From assembly GCF_000164865.1 (NCBI RefSeq), contig NC_014618.1:3596001-3660000 (forward strand): a stretch of DNA of 64,000 bases. The letters run 5' to 3'. This stretch comes from [Enterobacter] lignolyticus SCF1 (GTDB lineage Bacteria; Pseudomonadota; Gammaproteobacteria; Enterobacterales; Enterobacteriaceae). Positions 24,967-33,657 of the stretch are shown piece after piece. A model generated the notes under the pieces. That model was not told the origin of the DNA, did not search any database, and saw only the letters and a list, made by a program, of their open reading frames with translations. A program made the translations under genes and the position numbers. Every line of letters begins with the position of its first letter. The first letter of the stretch is position 1.

Positions 24967-26829
24967 ATGAGTTTTGATATTGCCAAATACCCGACGCTGG
25001 CGCTGGTAGATTCCACTCAGGAATTGCGTCTGCTGCCGAAAGAGAGTCTGCCGAAACTGTGCGACGAGCTGCGTCGCTACCTGCTCGACAGCGTCAGCCG
25101 CTCGAGCGGACACTTCGCCTCCGGGCTTGGCACGGTGGAGCTGACCGTTGCGCTGCACTATGTCTACAACACCCCGTTCGACAGGCTCATCTGGGACGTC
25201 GGCCATCAGGCTTATCCGCACAAAATTCTCACCGGCCGCCGCGACCGTATCGGCACCATCCGCCAGAAAGGCGGTCTGCATCCGTTCCCGTGGCGCGGTG
25301 AAAGCGAGTACGACGTACTGAGCGTCGGCCACTCCTCGACCTCGATTTCCGCCGGTATCGGCATCGCGATTGCCGCAGCCAAAGAGGGCAAACAGCGCCG
25401 GACCGTCTGCGTGATTGGCGACGGCGCCATCACCGCGGGGATGTCGTTTGAGGCGATGAACCACGCGGGCGACATTAAGCCCGATATGCTGGTTATCCTC
25501 AACGATAACGAGATGTCTATCTCCGAAAACGTCGGCGCGCTGAACAACCATCTGGCGCAGCTGCTCTCGGGTAAGCTCTACTCGTCCCTGCGCGAAGGCG
25601 GCAAAAAGGTGTTCTCCGGCGTACCGCCGATTAAAGAGCTGCTTAAGCGCACCGAAGAGCATATCAAAGGCATGGTGGTGCCCGGCACGCTGTTCGAAGA
25701 GCTCGGCTTTAACTATATCGGCCCGGTCGACGGCCACGACGTGCTCGGGCTCATCACCACGCTCAAGAACATGCGCGACCTGAAAGGCCCGCAGTTCCTG
25801 CATATCATGACCAAGAAAGGGCGCGGCTACGAGCCGGCGGAGAAAGATCCGATCACCTTCCACGCCGTGCCGAAGTTCGATCACACCAGCGGCAAGCTGC
25901 CGAAAAGCAGCGGCGGCCTGCCGAGCTACTCCAAGATTTTTGGCGACTGGCTGTGTGAAACCGCGGCCAAAGACAGCAAGCTGATGGCCATTACGCCCGC
26001 CATGCGCGAAGGCTCCGGCATGGTCGAGTTTTCTAAACGCTACCCGGATCAGTACTTTGACGTGGCGATCGCCGAACAGCATGCGGTGACCTTTGCCGCC
26101 GGGCTGGCGATTGGCGGCTTTAAGCCGGTGGTGGCGATTTACTCCACCTTCCTGCAGCGCGCCTATGACCAGGTTATCCACGATGTGGCTATCCAGAAGC
26201 TGCCGGTGCTGTTTGCCGTCGACCGCGCCGGGATCGTCGGCGCCGACGGGCAGACCCATCAGGGCGCGTTCGATCTCTCCTTCCTGCGCTGCATCCCGGA
26301 GATGGTCATCATGACCCCCAGCGATGAAAACGAATGCCGCCAGATGCTGTTTACCGGCTACCACCACGGCGACGGGCCAAGCGTCGTGCGCTACCCGCGC
26401 GGCAGCGGTACCGGCGCTGAGCTCACGCCGCTGGAAAAACTGCCGCTGGGTAAGGGCGTGATAAAACGCCGCGGCGAGAAAATCGCTATCCTCAACTTCG
26501 GCACGCTGCTGTCGGAAGCCGCCGTGGCGGCGGAGAAATGCAACGCGACCCTCGTGGACATGCGCTTTGTGAAGCCGCTTGATGAAGCCCTGATCCTGCA
26601 AATGGCGGAGCAGCACGACGCGCTGGTCACGCTGGAGGAGAACGCCGTCATCGGCGGCGCGGGCAGCGGCGTAAACGACGTGCTGATGGCGCACCGCCGC
26701 GCCGTGCCGGTGCTCAACCTCGGCCTGCCGGACTTCTTCATCCCGCAGGGAACCCAGGAGGAGGCCCGCGCCGACATCGGTCTTGATGCCGCGGGTATTG
26801 AAAGCAAAATCCGCAGCTGGCTCGCCTGA
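24967..26829 (+). CDS. dxs: 1-Deoxy-D-xylulose-5-phosphate synthase Dxs
   Basis: 620-aa thiamin-diphosphate enzyme joining pyruvate and glyceraldehyde-3-phosphate, the entry step of the MEP isoprenoid pathway and a source for thiamin and pyridoxal. ThDP/Mg motif GDGAITAGMS at 151-160 with the Asn about 30 residues on (VILNDNEMS). H49 is in SSGHFASG, GHSSTSIS is at 121, and the transketolase pyrimidine domain AEQHAVTFAAGLA and C-terminal domain follow. The E. coli length is kept. yajO, its neighbour in K-12, is absent; pgpA follows convergently. Confidence 0.98.
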   Translation: MSFDIAKYPTLALVDSTQELRLLPKESLPKLCDELRRYLLDSVSRSSGHFASGLGTVELTVALHYVYNTPFDRLIWDVGHQAYPHKILTGRRDRIGTIRQKGGLHPFPWRGESEYDVLSVGHSSTSISAGIGIAIAAAKEGKQRRTVCVIGDGAITAGMSFEAMNHAGDIKPDMLVILNDNEMSISENVGALNNHLAQLLSGKLYSSLREGGKKVFSGVPPIKELLKRTEEHIKGMVVPGTLFEELGFNYIGPVDGHDVLGLITTLKNMRDLKGPQFLHIMTKKGRGYEPAEKDPITFHAVPKFDHTSGKLPKSSGGLPSYSKIFGDWLCETAAKDSKLMAITPAMREGSGMVEFSKRYPDQYFDVAIAEQHAVTFAAGLAIGGFKPVVAIYSTFLQRAYDQVIHDVAIQKLPVLFAVDRAGIVGADGQTHQGAFDLSFLRCIPEMVIMTPSDENECRQMLFTGYHHGDGPSVVRYPRGSGTGAELTPLEKLPLGKGVIKRRGEKIAILNFGTLLSEAAVAAEKCNATLVDMRFVKPLDEALILQMAEQHDALVTLEENAVIGGAGSGVNDVLMAHRRAVPVLNLGLPDFFIPQGTQEEARADIGLDAAGIESKIRSWLA

Positions 26830-26851
26830 CCGCCTTTTCCCCTGCCGCAGA

Positions 26852-26892
26852 TCTAAAAAGGGCTGTCGGATTATACTTATCCGGACAGCCCT
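26852..26892 (-). terminator. Intrinsic terminator of the nusB-thiL-pgpA transcript
   Basis: AGGGCTGTC/GACAGCCCT, a 9-bp stem (26859-26892), is followed on the minus strand by TTTTTAGATC, about 46 bases past the pgpA stop. It lies in the dxs/pgpA convergent gap and may also slow dxs read-through. Confidence 0.75.
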
Positions 26893-26938
26893 GCAGAAAC
26901 GTGAAGCCGTTAACGTCCTTTTGCGTCAAAGACAGGGG

Positions 26939-27442
26939 TTACATCAGCCCCAGCGGCCAGTGGTGGCCTATCACGTAGAGAATGCCTGCGGAAATAATCC
27001 CGGCGATAATATCGTCGACCATAATCCCCATTCCGCCGTGGACGTTGCGATCGAACCAGCGAATCGGCCAGGGCTTCCACATATCGAAAATGCGGAAAAT
27101 GACAAACCCGGCGGCGACCCACCGCCAGTCGAGGACGGGTAACGCCATCAGCGTTATCCACATGCCGACAAACTCATCCCAGACGATACTGCCGTGATCG
27201 TGCACCCCCATGTCTTTGGCGGTGCGATGGCAGATATAGACCCCAAGGCAGATCCCCAGCATCACCACCAGCGAATAGAGCTGCCACGGCAGAAAGGTCA
27301 TCAGATACCAGAACGGGATAGCGGCAAGCGACCCCATCGTACCGGGCACCACGGGGCTCAGACCGCTGCCGAATCCAGTGGCCAGCAGGTGCCAGGGATT
27401 TTGCAAATTGAGCCGGCTTTTGGCGATATCTTTACTGCGCAA
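26939..27442 (-). CDS. pgpA: Phosphatidylglycerophosphatase A
   Basis: About 167-aa integral membrane phosphatase removing the phosphate from phosphatidylglycerol-phosphate. Nearly identical core to E. coli PgpA: GSGLSPVVPGTMGSLAAIPF, HDHGSIVWDEFVGMW and DIIAGIISAGILY, with conserved acidic residues. Start problem: where E. coli has an initiator followed by T-I-L, this sequence reads ACG ACC ATT TTG, so no ATG or GTG is available. TTG at 27442 (10 bases after AAGGGG) or ATT at 27445 (7 bases after it) are the only plausible initiators. It overlaps the thiL stop by 11 bases, so translation is likely coupled. Confidence 0.92.
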   Translation of the reverse strand: MRSKDIAKSRLNLQNPWHLLATGFGSGLSPVVPGTMGSLAAIPFWYLMTFLPWQLYSLVVMLGICLGVYICHRTAKDMGVHDHGSIVWDEFVGMWITLMALPVLDWRWVAAGFVIFRIFDMWKPWPIRWFDRNVHGGMGIMVDDIIAGIISAGILYVIGHHWPLGLM

Positions 27443-28406
27443 AATGGTCGTACCCCTTCCAGTCGAGCATGACGGCTTTACCCTCGCGCTGGAAATGCAT
27501 CCCTTCCACGTCCGCGCTAATCTGGCCGATGCAGGTATACGGCATGTTTAAGTTGCCGATAGCCACCTCCAGCGCGCCGCGGTTGAGCTCCGGCACGGTG
27601 AAGCACAGCTCGTAGTCTTCTCCGCCGGAGAGCGCCCAGCGCAGGGCCTGCTCCGGCGCGACGTGGCGCTGCATTGCCGCAGAAAACGGCAGCGCATCCA
27701 GATCGATACGCGCGCCGCAGCGGCTGGCGGTCAGAATGTGGCCGAGATCGGAAATCAGCCCGTCGGAGAGATCGATTGCCGACGTCGCCAGATTGCGCAG
27801 CGCCTGGCCGGTTAAAATGCGCGGCGTCGGGCGCAGATGACGTTTTTGCAGATAGCGGGCGTCCTCTGCGTCATCAACCGTCAGACGGTGTTGCAAAATC
27901 GCCAGACCGGCGGCGCTGTCTCCCGGCGTGCCGGTGACGTAAATCCAGTCGCCGGGTTTTGCGCCGGAGCGCTTGAGCGCCCGCCCCTGCGGGACGAAGC
28001 CATGAATTCCCAGCGTCATCGACAGCGGGCCACGGGTCGTATCGCCGCCAATCAGCTGCATATTGTAATAGCTTAGCTGTTCGAACAGGCTGTCGCTGAA
28101 GGCGGCAAGCCACGCCTCATCGACCGACGGCAGAGTGAGCGCCAGCGTCAGCCAGGCCGGGTCTGCACCCATCGCCGCGAGGTCGCTCAGGTTAACCGCC
28201 AGCGCCTTACAGGCCAGATCGGCGGGATCGATATCGGGTAAAAAGTGGATGCCCGACACCAGCGTATCGGTGCTGATCGCCAGCGTCTGTTTTTCGGGAA
28301 TATTCAGCAGTGCGCAATCGTCGCCAATACCGGTTTCGACATCAAGACGAGAGCTTCTGACACGATCGAAATAACGGGCAATCAGGGAAAATTCGCCGCA
28401 TGCCAT
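27432..28406 (-). CDS. thiL: Thiamine-monophosphate kinase ThiL
   Basis: 324-aa PurM/ThiL-fold ATP-dependent kinase making thiamin diphosphate from thiamin monophosphate. Motifs GIGDDCALLNIP (Mg/ATP), LAVNLSDLAAMGADP, GGDTTRGP and AIDLSDGLISDLGHI are present. It follows nusB by 70 bases that include a hairpin and overlaps pgpA by 11 bases, the usual enterobacterial nusB-thiL-pgpA order. The product thiamin diphosphate is the cofactor of Dxs, encoded nearby. Confidence 0.96.
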   Translation of the reverse strand: MACGEFSLIARYFDRVRSSRLDVETGIGDDCALLNIPEKQTLAISTDTLVSGIHFLPDIDPADLACKALAVNLSDLAAMGADPAWLTLALTLPSVDEAWLAAFSDSLFEQLSYYNMQLIGGDTTRGPLSMTLGIHGFVPQGRALKRSGAKPGDWIYVTGTPGDSAAGLAILQHRLTVDDAEDARYLQKRHLRPTPRILTGQALRNLATSAIDLSDGLISDLGHILTASRCGARIDLDALPFSAAMQRHVAPEQALRWALSGGEDYELCFTVPELNRGALEVAIGNLNMPYTCIGQISADVEGMHFQREGKAVMLDWKGYDHFAQ

Positions 28407-28434
28407 ACGTTATGCCTCAGCAGAGAAAAGACAA

Positions 28435-28471
28435 GGCCGGGGATGAGAAGAAAAACCTCATCGCCCGGCCT
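28435..28471 (-). other. Stem-loop between nusB and thiL
   Basis: GGCCGGGGATGAG and CTCATCGCCCGGCC pair with one bulged position around a loop of about 9 bases. On the minus strand it starts just 5 bases past the nusB stop and is followed by TTGTCTTTTC, a weak U-tract. It could be a leaky terminator or an mRNA processing site that lowers thiL-pgpA expression. Confidence 0.5.
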
Positions 28472-28476
28472 GAAGA

Positions 28477-28896
28477 TTACTTCTTGTGGGGACGGATAGC
28501 CGGCGCGGCTTTATCCAGCACGCCGTTGACGAACTTATGGCTGTCTTCTGCGCCAAAGGTTTTCGCCAGTTCGATGGCTTCGTTGATGGCAACCTTATAC
28601 GGTACGTCATCGCGCTTTGACAGTTCAAACAGCGCGATGCGCAGCACCGCTTTCTCGACCTGACCCAGCTCTTCGAGCTGACGGGACAGATACGGCTTCA
28701 TCAGACCGTCAAGGTACGCGCTGTTAGTCGCCACACCGGACAGCAGTTCACGGAAATACAGGACGTCAACGTCTTTTACGTCCTGTTCCGCCAGGAACTG
28801 GTATTCAACATCAGCGATGTCGTTTTTAGACAACTGCCAGGAGTAAAGCGCCTGAACGGCACATTCACGGGCGCGGCGACGAGCAGCAGGTTTCAC
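28477..28896 (-). CDS. nusB: Transcription antitermination factor NusB
   Basis: 139-aa all-helical RNA-binding protein that, with NusE (S10), binds boxA of rRNA and lambda transcripts to promote antitermination. N-terminal KPAARRRARECAVQALYSWQ and the region YKVAINEAIELAKTFG are diagnostic. Same length as E. coli NusB. It is 19 bases downstream of ribE, in the nrdR-ribD-ribE-nusB order. Confidence 0.97.
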   Translation of the reverse strand: MKPAARRRARECAVQALYSWQLSKNDIADVEYQFLAEQDVKDVDVLYFRELLSGVATNSAYLDGLMKPYLSRQLEELGQVEKAVLRIALFELSKRDDVPYKVAINEAIELAKTFGAEDSHKFVNGVLDKAAPAIRPHKK

Positions 28897-28915
28897 GGAA
28901 TTCCCCTTACGAAAA

Positions 28916-29386
28916 TCAGGCCTTGATGGCTTTCAATACATTAATCATTTCAAGCGCGGTCAGTGCAGCTTCCGCGCCTTTGTTACCGGCTTTAGTACCG
29001 GCACGTTCGATAGCTTGTTCAATGCTTTCGGTGGTCAGAACACCAAAAGCAACCGGGATCTCGCACGCCTGAGCGACGTGCGCCAGGCCGTTGCTTGCGC
29101 CACCGGCGACATATTCAAAGTGAGCCGTACCGCCACGGATAACGGTTCCCAGCGCGATCACCGCATCATACTTATTGGTTTTCGCCAGCGCGCCAGCCGC
29201 CAGCGGCAGCTCGTAGGCGCCAGGCACCCAAACCACGGTGATGTTGTCATCTTTAACCTGACCGATGCGCTTCAGAGCATCAATCGCGCCTTCCAGCAGG
29301 CTGTCGTTGATGAAGTTATTGAAACGCGCAATGGTGATGGCGATGCGGGCTTCCGGGGCAGCTACGTTAGCTTCGATAATGTTCAT
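28916..29386 (-). CDS. ribE: 6,7-Dimethyl-8-ribityllumazine synthase (RibE, also called RibH)
   Basis: 156-aa lumazine synthase, which forms 60-mers and condenses 5-amino-6-ribitylaminouracil with 3,4-dihydroxy-2-butanone-4-phosphate in riboflavin synthesis. Active-site features seen are RFNNFINDSLLEGA, VPGAYELPL, GTVIRGGTAHFEYV (catalytic His) and PVAFGVLTTESIEQA. The start is ATG 29386 (MNIIEANVAAPEARIAI), with the frame opening further upstream. It lies 74 bases after ribD. Confidence 0.97.
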   Translation of the reverse strand: MNIIEANVAAPEARIAITIARFNNFINDSLLEGAIDALKRIGQVKDDNITVVWVPGAYELPLAAGALAKTNKYDAVIALGTVIRGGTAHFEYVAGGASNGLAHVAQACEIPVAFGVLTTESIEQAIERAGTKAGNKGAEAALTALEMINVLKAIKA

Positions 29387-29460
29387 ATTCTTCCTTTTGG
29401 GATTCGACTTGCCCCGCAGGGGGGCGGATTTTATCATAATAATTTACGCACTGCCGAAGT

Positions 29461-30567
29461 TTATGGCGCAGGCGTCAAGTGCAGGCACAAATCCGGGCCA
29501 ACCTGCCGTATCTCATTGAATCTGAATTGGGGTGCGTCGGCCAGTTTCTCAAGCCCTGGCAGCACACAAAGACCGCGCGCATCGCTACCTAACAGTTTAG
29601 GCGCAACGTAGACAATAAGCTCATCCACTACCCCCGCCTGCAGCAGCGCGCCCGCCAGCCGCGGTCCCGCTTCGACCCAGACGCTGTTTATCTGCCGACG
29701 ACCCAGCTGCATCATCAGCAGCACCAGATCAAGCTGGCCGTTGTGCGCCGGAATGTTCAGCGTACTGACGCCGTCGGGCCACTGACGCGAATCCTCGTCG
29801 GTACGGGCAAACCAGGTCTCCCCGGGCTGATGGACAATGCGGTGCTCCGGCGTCACGCGGTTGCGGCTGTCGATAACAATACGCACCGGCTGGCGCAGAT
29901 TTTCCTGCGGGTAGCTGGCCTGGGTATCGGCATCCAGCTCCTCCCAGCGCACGGTCAGCGCGGGGTCGTCCGCCAGCACCGTCGCGCTGCTGGTCAGAAT
30001 GGCATGGCTTTGCGCGCGCAAACGCTGCACGTCGCGTCGCGCCTGCGGCGAGGTTATCCACTGGCTTTCGCCGCTCGCCATCGCCGTACCGCCGTCGAGC
30101 GAGGCGCCAAGCTTAAGCTGCAGCCAGGGAAAACCGGTGCGCATGCGCTTGAGGAAGCCTTTATTAAGCTGCTCCGCTTCGCTCATCATCAGGCCATGGC
30201 TGACCTCAACGCCCGCCTGCTGCAGGCGATACAGCCCGCGTCCGGCGACCTGCGGGTTAGGGTCCTGCATCGCCGCCACCACGCGGCTGACGCCCGCGGC
30301 GATCAGCGCATCGCAGCACGGCGGCGTGCGCCCGTGATGGCTGCAGGGCTCCAGCGTGACGTAGGCCGTCGCGCCCCTGGCTTTATCGCCCGCCATCCGC
30401 AGCGCATGCACTTCGGCATGGGGTTCGCCCGCGCGAAGATGAAAACCTTCCCCGACGATGTCGCCGTCACGGACAATCACGCAGCCGACGCGAGGGTTAG
30501 GATGGGTAGTAAAACGACCGCGCTGCGCCAGCTTAAGCGCTCGCGCCATGTAGACTTCATCCTGCAT
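29461..30567 (-). CDS. ribD: Riboflavin deaminase/reductase RibD
   Basis: 368-aa bifunctional enzyme. The N-terminal zinc deaminase domain has His50-Glu52 in PHAEVHAL and Cys75/Cys84 in PCSHHGRTPPC. The C-terminal NADPH-dependent reductase domain contains LKLGASLDGGTAMASGES and WVEAGPRLAGALL. It carries out two consecutive steps after GTP cyclohydrolase II in riboflavin synthesis. Only 3 bases separate it from the nrdR stop. Confidence 0.97.
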   Translation of the reverse strand: MQDEVYMARALKLAQRGRFTTHPNPRVGCVIVRDGDIVGEGFHLRAGEPHAEVHALRMAGDKARGATAYVTLEPCSHHGRTPPCCDALIAAGVSRVVAAMQDPNPQVAGRGLYRLQQAGVEVSHGLMMSEAEQLNKGFLKRMRTGFPWLQLKLGASLDGGTAMASGESQWITSPQARRDVQRLRAQSHAILTSSATVLADDPALTVRWEELDADTQASYPQENLRQPVRIVIDSRNRVTPEHRIVHQPGETWFARTDEDSRQWPDGVSTLNIPAHNGQLDLVLLMMQLGRRQINSVWVEAGPRLAGALLQAGVVDELIVYVAPKLLGSDARGLCVLPGLEKLADAPQFRFNEIRQVGPDLCLHLTPAP

Positions 30568-30570
30568 GAC

Positions 30571-31020
30571 TTAATCCTGTAAGCGGGCGATCTCTTCGCC
30601 GAATTCTTTGATGTCTTCAAAGCTGCGGTACACCGAGGCGAAGCGGATGTAGGCGACTTTATCCAGTTTCTTCAGCTGCTCCATCACCAGGTTGCCGATC
30701 ATTTTGCTCGGCACTTCGCGTTCGCCGGTAGCGCGCAGCTGGGACTTGATATGGTTCAACGCCATTTCGACATCGTCAGAGCTGACCGGACGCTTCTCCA
30801 GCGCCTTTTGCATCCCGCGACGCAGCTTGTCTTCGTTAAACGGTTCGCGAACATCGTTGCTTTTTACCACCCGCGGCATCACAAGTTCGGCCACTTCAAA
30901 GGTCGTAAAACGCTCATTGCAAACCAGGCACTGGCGGCGACGGCGCACGGAGGAGCCTTCCCCCACCAGTCGGGAGTCAATCACTTTGGTATCTACGGCG
31001 AAACAAAATGGGCAGTGCAT
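30571..31020 (-). CDS. nrdR: Transcriptional repressor NrdR
   Basis: 149-aa repressor of ribonucleotide reductase operons. The N-terminal zinc ribbon uses Cys3, Cys6, Cys31 and Cys34 (MHCPFC ... CLVC) and is followed by the ATP-cone domain (about 49-139) that senses ATP/dATP. The start is ATG 31020; the longer frame lacks similarity. It heads the minus-strand nrdR-ribD-ribE-nusB group and is divergent from yajI. Confidence 0.97.
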   Translation of the reverse strand: MHCPFCFAVDTKVIDSRLVGEGSSVRRRRQCLVCNERFTTFEVAELVMPRVVKSNDVREPFNEDKLRRGMQKALEKRPVSSDDVEMALNHIKSQLRATGEREVPSKMIGNLVMEQLKKLDKVAYIRFASVYRSFEDIKEFGEEIARLQD

Positions 31021-31165
31021 GGCGCGTCCTGACGGTGAAAAGGTGACATCCTGCCATTTTACCACGACCAGCATAGCGGCGTCATTTTGAGACAAACCCC
31101 CGATGGCAAACACAGCGATACTGCTACCATTACCCCTAATATTTGCCTTTCAGGAAGTGAGAGTG

Positions 31166-31708
31166 ATGACAAGACGTTACGTTCGATTACTGGTGCTCAG
31201 CAGCCTGTTTACCCTCAGCGCCTGCGCGCAGCAGAGCGAAATCCGCCAGATGCACCAGAGCGTCAGCACCCTGAGCCAGGAGATGACCAGGCTCAACCAG
31301 GAAACGGTGAAAATCACCCAGCAGAACGCGCTCAACGCGAAATCCACCCGCGGCGTCTACCTGCTGCCTGGCGCCAACACCCCGGCTCGCCTGGAAAGCC
31401 AGATTGGCACCCTGCGGATGTCGCTTGTCAATATCGCGCAGAACGCCGACGGCATGCGCGTCACGCTGCGCATTCAGGGCGAATCTAACGATCCGCTGCC
31501 CGCCTTTAGCGGCACGGTGGAATGGGGCGAAATTCAGGGCACCACAGCCCAGTTCCAGGAAGCGAATGTCAAAAATCAGCTCATCAGCGCCCCGGCCAGC
31601 CTGCTGGCGCCGAGCGATGTCGATATTCCTCTACAGCTTAGCGGCCTTAACCCCGCGCAGCCGGTGTTTGTCCGCATTCACGACATCCAGCCGACCACCC
31701 CGCAGTAA
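31166..31708 (+). CDS. yajI: Lipoprotein YajI (DUF3251)
   Basis: 180-aa predicted lipoprotein of unknown function. The start ATG 31166 gives MTRRYVRLLVLSSLFTLSAC, with lipobox LSAC and the lipidated Cys at residue 20. A coiled-coil-like stretch follows (about residues 24-55, QMHQSVSTLSQEMTRLNQE), then a beta-rich C-terminal domain. It matches the E. coli YajI length and position between nrdR and tsx. Earlier in-frame starts (31103) put residues ahead of the signal and are rejected. Confidence 0.88.
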   Translation: MTRRYVRLLVLSSLFTLSACAQQSEIRQMHQSVSTLSQEMTRLNQETVKITQQNALNAKSTRGVYLLPGANTPARLESQIGTLRMSLVNIAQNADGMRVTLRIQGESNDPLPAFSGTVEWGEIQGTTAQFQEANVKNQLISAPASLLAPSDVDIPLQLSGLNPAQPVFVRIHDIQPTTPQ

Positions 31709-32009
31709 CCCCCGCTCCGGTGTCGGGGGGTCCCGGCGCCATTCGCGTTCACCGCTTTTCGATTCGCCGCACGGTATTTACGTTTATCCAGAAAAACCAG
31801 GAAACATTTTCATCTTCCCGTACGATCGCCGCCGTCAAATGTGCGCAAACGTGAACGCAATCGATTACGTACTTGAGAGAACTGTGAAACAACACATATT
31901 TTTGTGAGCAGTGATTCTTATAATAGGCCTCGCAGAACAAAGTTACATTTAGAAACGTCCAGGCATCTATTTTCATTCCCGGAAGGGATTTCAAATCAGT
32001 GGCATTATT
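31709..32009 (+). promoter_or_regulatory. tsx upstream regulatory region
   Basis: 301 bases. Two TGTGA half-sites, at 31883-31887 and 31903-31907, each have partial second halves and could be CRP/CytR-type sites, since E. coli tsx is controlled by CRP-CytR and DeoR. The matches are incomplete and their spacing differs from what I recall for E. coli, so this is tentative. AGAACTGTGAAACAACACAT is the most site-like segment. No gene is seen. Confidence 0.4.
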
Positions 32010-32903
32010 ATGAAAAAAACATTACTTGCGGCCAGTGCAGTGCTTGCTCTTTCATCCTCATTCCCGGCATCCGCTGCCGAGACCAGCAAACCAGAATATG
32101 TGTCCGACTGGTGGCATCAGAGCGTCAACGTGGTGGGCAGCTACCACACGCGCTTTGGGCCGCTCATCAATAACGACGTGTATCTCGAATACGAAGCGTT
32201 CGCCAAGAAGGACTGGTTTGATTTCTACGGCTACATCGATATTCCTAAGACGTTCGGTATCGGCAACGGTAACGACAAAGGCGCCTGGGATAACGGTTCC
32301 CGTATGTTTATGGAAATCGAACCGCGCTTCTCTATCGATAAGCTGACCGGTACCAGCCTGGCGTTTGGTCCGTTCAAAGAGTGGTACATCGCCAACAACT
32401 ACATTTATGACATGGGTGCGAAAGGCGAAGAGAGCACCAAGCAGAGCACCTGGTACATGGGTCTCGGTACCGATATCGATACCGGCCTGCCGATGAGCCT
32501 GTCGCTGAACGTGTATGCCAAATACCAGTGGCAGAACTATGGCGCGTCCAACGAAAACGAGTGGGATGGTTACCGCTTCAAAGTGAAATACTTTGTGCCG
32601 ATCACCCAGCTGTGGGGCGGCCAGCTGAGCTACATCGGCTTCACCAACTTCGACTGGGGCTCGGATCTCGGCAGCGACAACTTCTACGACAACAACGGGA
32701 AGCATGCGCGCACCAGCAACTCTATCGCCTCCAGCCACATTCTGGCGCTGAACTACGATCACTGGCACTACTCGGTGGTTGCGCGTTACTGGCACAACGG
32801 CGGCCAGTGGGCTGACGACGCCAGCCTGAACTTCGGCAACGGCGACTTCAACGTGAAGTCTACCGGCTGGGGCGGCTACCTGGTGGTCGGCTACAACTTC
32901 TAA
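32010..32903 (+). CDS. tsx: Nucleoside-specific outer-membrane channel Tsx
   Basis: 297-aa outer-membrane 12-strand beta-barrel that lets nucleosides (and albicidin, colicin K, phage T6 in E. coli) across. The signal peptide ends in FPASAAE, cleavage about residue 22. The sequence follows Tsx throughout: WWHQSVNVVGSYHTRFGP, FMEIEPRFSIDKLTG, and the C-terminal strand LVVGYNF ending in Phe as required by the BAM machinery. It ends at a bidirectional terminator shared with the WYL-regulator gene. Confidence 0.97.
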   Translation: MKKTLLAASAVLALSSSFPASAAETSKPEYVSDWWHQSVNVVGSYHTRFGPLINNDVYLEYEAFAKKDWFDFYGYIDIPKTFGIGNGNDKGAWDNGSRMFMEIEPRFSIDKLTGTSLAFGPFKEWYIANNYIYDMGAKGEESTKQSTWYMGLGTDIDTGLPMSLSLNVYAKYQWQNYGASNENEWDGYRFKVKYFVPITQLWGGQLSYIGFTNFDWGSDLGSDNFYDNNGKHARTSNSIASSHILALNYDHWHYSVVARYWHNGGQWADDASLNFGNGDFNVKSTGWGGYLVVGYNF

Positions 32904-32920
32904 GACCGGCCCCAGACAGC

Positions 32921-32949
32921 AAAAAGCCAGCGTTCGCGCTGGCTTTTTT
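32921..32949. terminator. Bidirectional intrinsic terminator between tsx and the WYL gene
   Basis: AAAAAGCCAGCG-TTCG-CGCTGGCTTTTT, a perfect 12-bp stem with a TTCG loop. T-runs follow on both strands. It overlaps the stop codon of the convergent gene at 32948 by two bases. Confidence 0.9.
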
Positions 32950-33640
32950 ACTTCCGCTCCTCGCGCCGGACCTTGCGCAGGAAATCGCTTAACGAACGAT
33001 CGGCGCTTTCGCTAAAACGCCGCGATGTCGCCACGATATTCAGACAGCGCTCCAGACGAAAACAGCGGTAGTCCTCCCGCCTCTCGCACCAGGCGGCCAG
33101 CAGCCAGTGCTCGCCCCAGAAGAAGAGTCCCAGCGGCTGTACATCGCGCCAGGTCAGCTGGCCCGTTTCGTCGCGGTAGTGAAGCGACAGCACCTGCTGG
33201 GCGGAAATCGCGTGATGAATCAGGTCGAAATCGCGGCGGGAATGCTGCTGGATGCCCATATCCGGCGCGAACACCCGCGCCTGTTCGGCCTTGCGACGGC
33301 TGTCGGCGGGCAGAATCGCCAGCACCTTCTCCTGCGCCGACTCCAGCGAGGCCGACAGCGACTCCCCGCCCCAGGTTTTCAGCAGCCGGATAGCCACCAT
33401 CAGCGCTTCCGATTCCCGGGCGGTCAGCATCAGCGGCGGTAAATCGTAGCCGTCCAGCAGCCGATAGCCGCTCCCCGCCTCGCCCTCCACCGGCACGCCG
33501 GAAAGCGACAGGTCGCGGATATCGCGGTACACGGTGCGCTCAGAAACGCCGAGCCGCTCCGCCAACAGCGCCGCCGTCGTCAGCCTCCTGCCGCGCAGGA
33601 TCTGCACAATCTGAAACAAGCGGTCGGCGCGTCGGGTCAT
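32948..33640 (-). CDS. YafY/WYL-family transcriptional regulator
   Basis: 230-aa protein with an N-terminal DeoR-like winged helix-turn-helix (RRLTTAALLAERLGVSERTV, residues about 19-38) and a C-terminal WYL ligand-sensing domain (about 140-215; signature variant in EHWLLAAWCERREDYRCFRL). WYL proteins bind small or nucleic-acid ligands and often repress the neighbouring gene. The start is ATG 33640, where the HTH begins (MTRRADRLFQIVQIL); the frame is open a further 62 codons but without similarity. It lies 17 bases after the VOC-protein gene in the same direction, so the two form an operon. Target unknown; the palindrome at 34072-34095 is a candidate operator. Confidence 0.88.
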   Translation of the reverse strand: MTRRADRLFQIVQILRGRRLTTAALLAERLGVSERTVYRDIRDLSLSGVPVEGEAGSGYRLLDGYDLPPLMLTARESEALMVAIRLLKTWGGESLSASLESAQEKVLAILPADSRRKAEQARVFAPDMGIQQHSRRDFDLIHHAISAQQVLSLHYRDETGQLTWRDVQPLGLFFWGEHWLLAAWCERREDYRCFRLERCLNIVATSRRFSESADRSLSDFLRKVRREERK

Positions 33641-33657
33641 GGTGGTGTCATTTCGCC

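Noticed and set aside
24943..26694. 583-codon open frame on the minus strand opposite dxs
   Set aside because: Antisense to a full-length, motif-confirmed Dxs; composition typical of a shadow frame.
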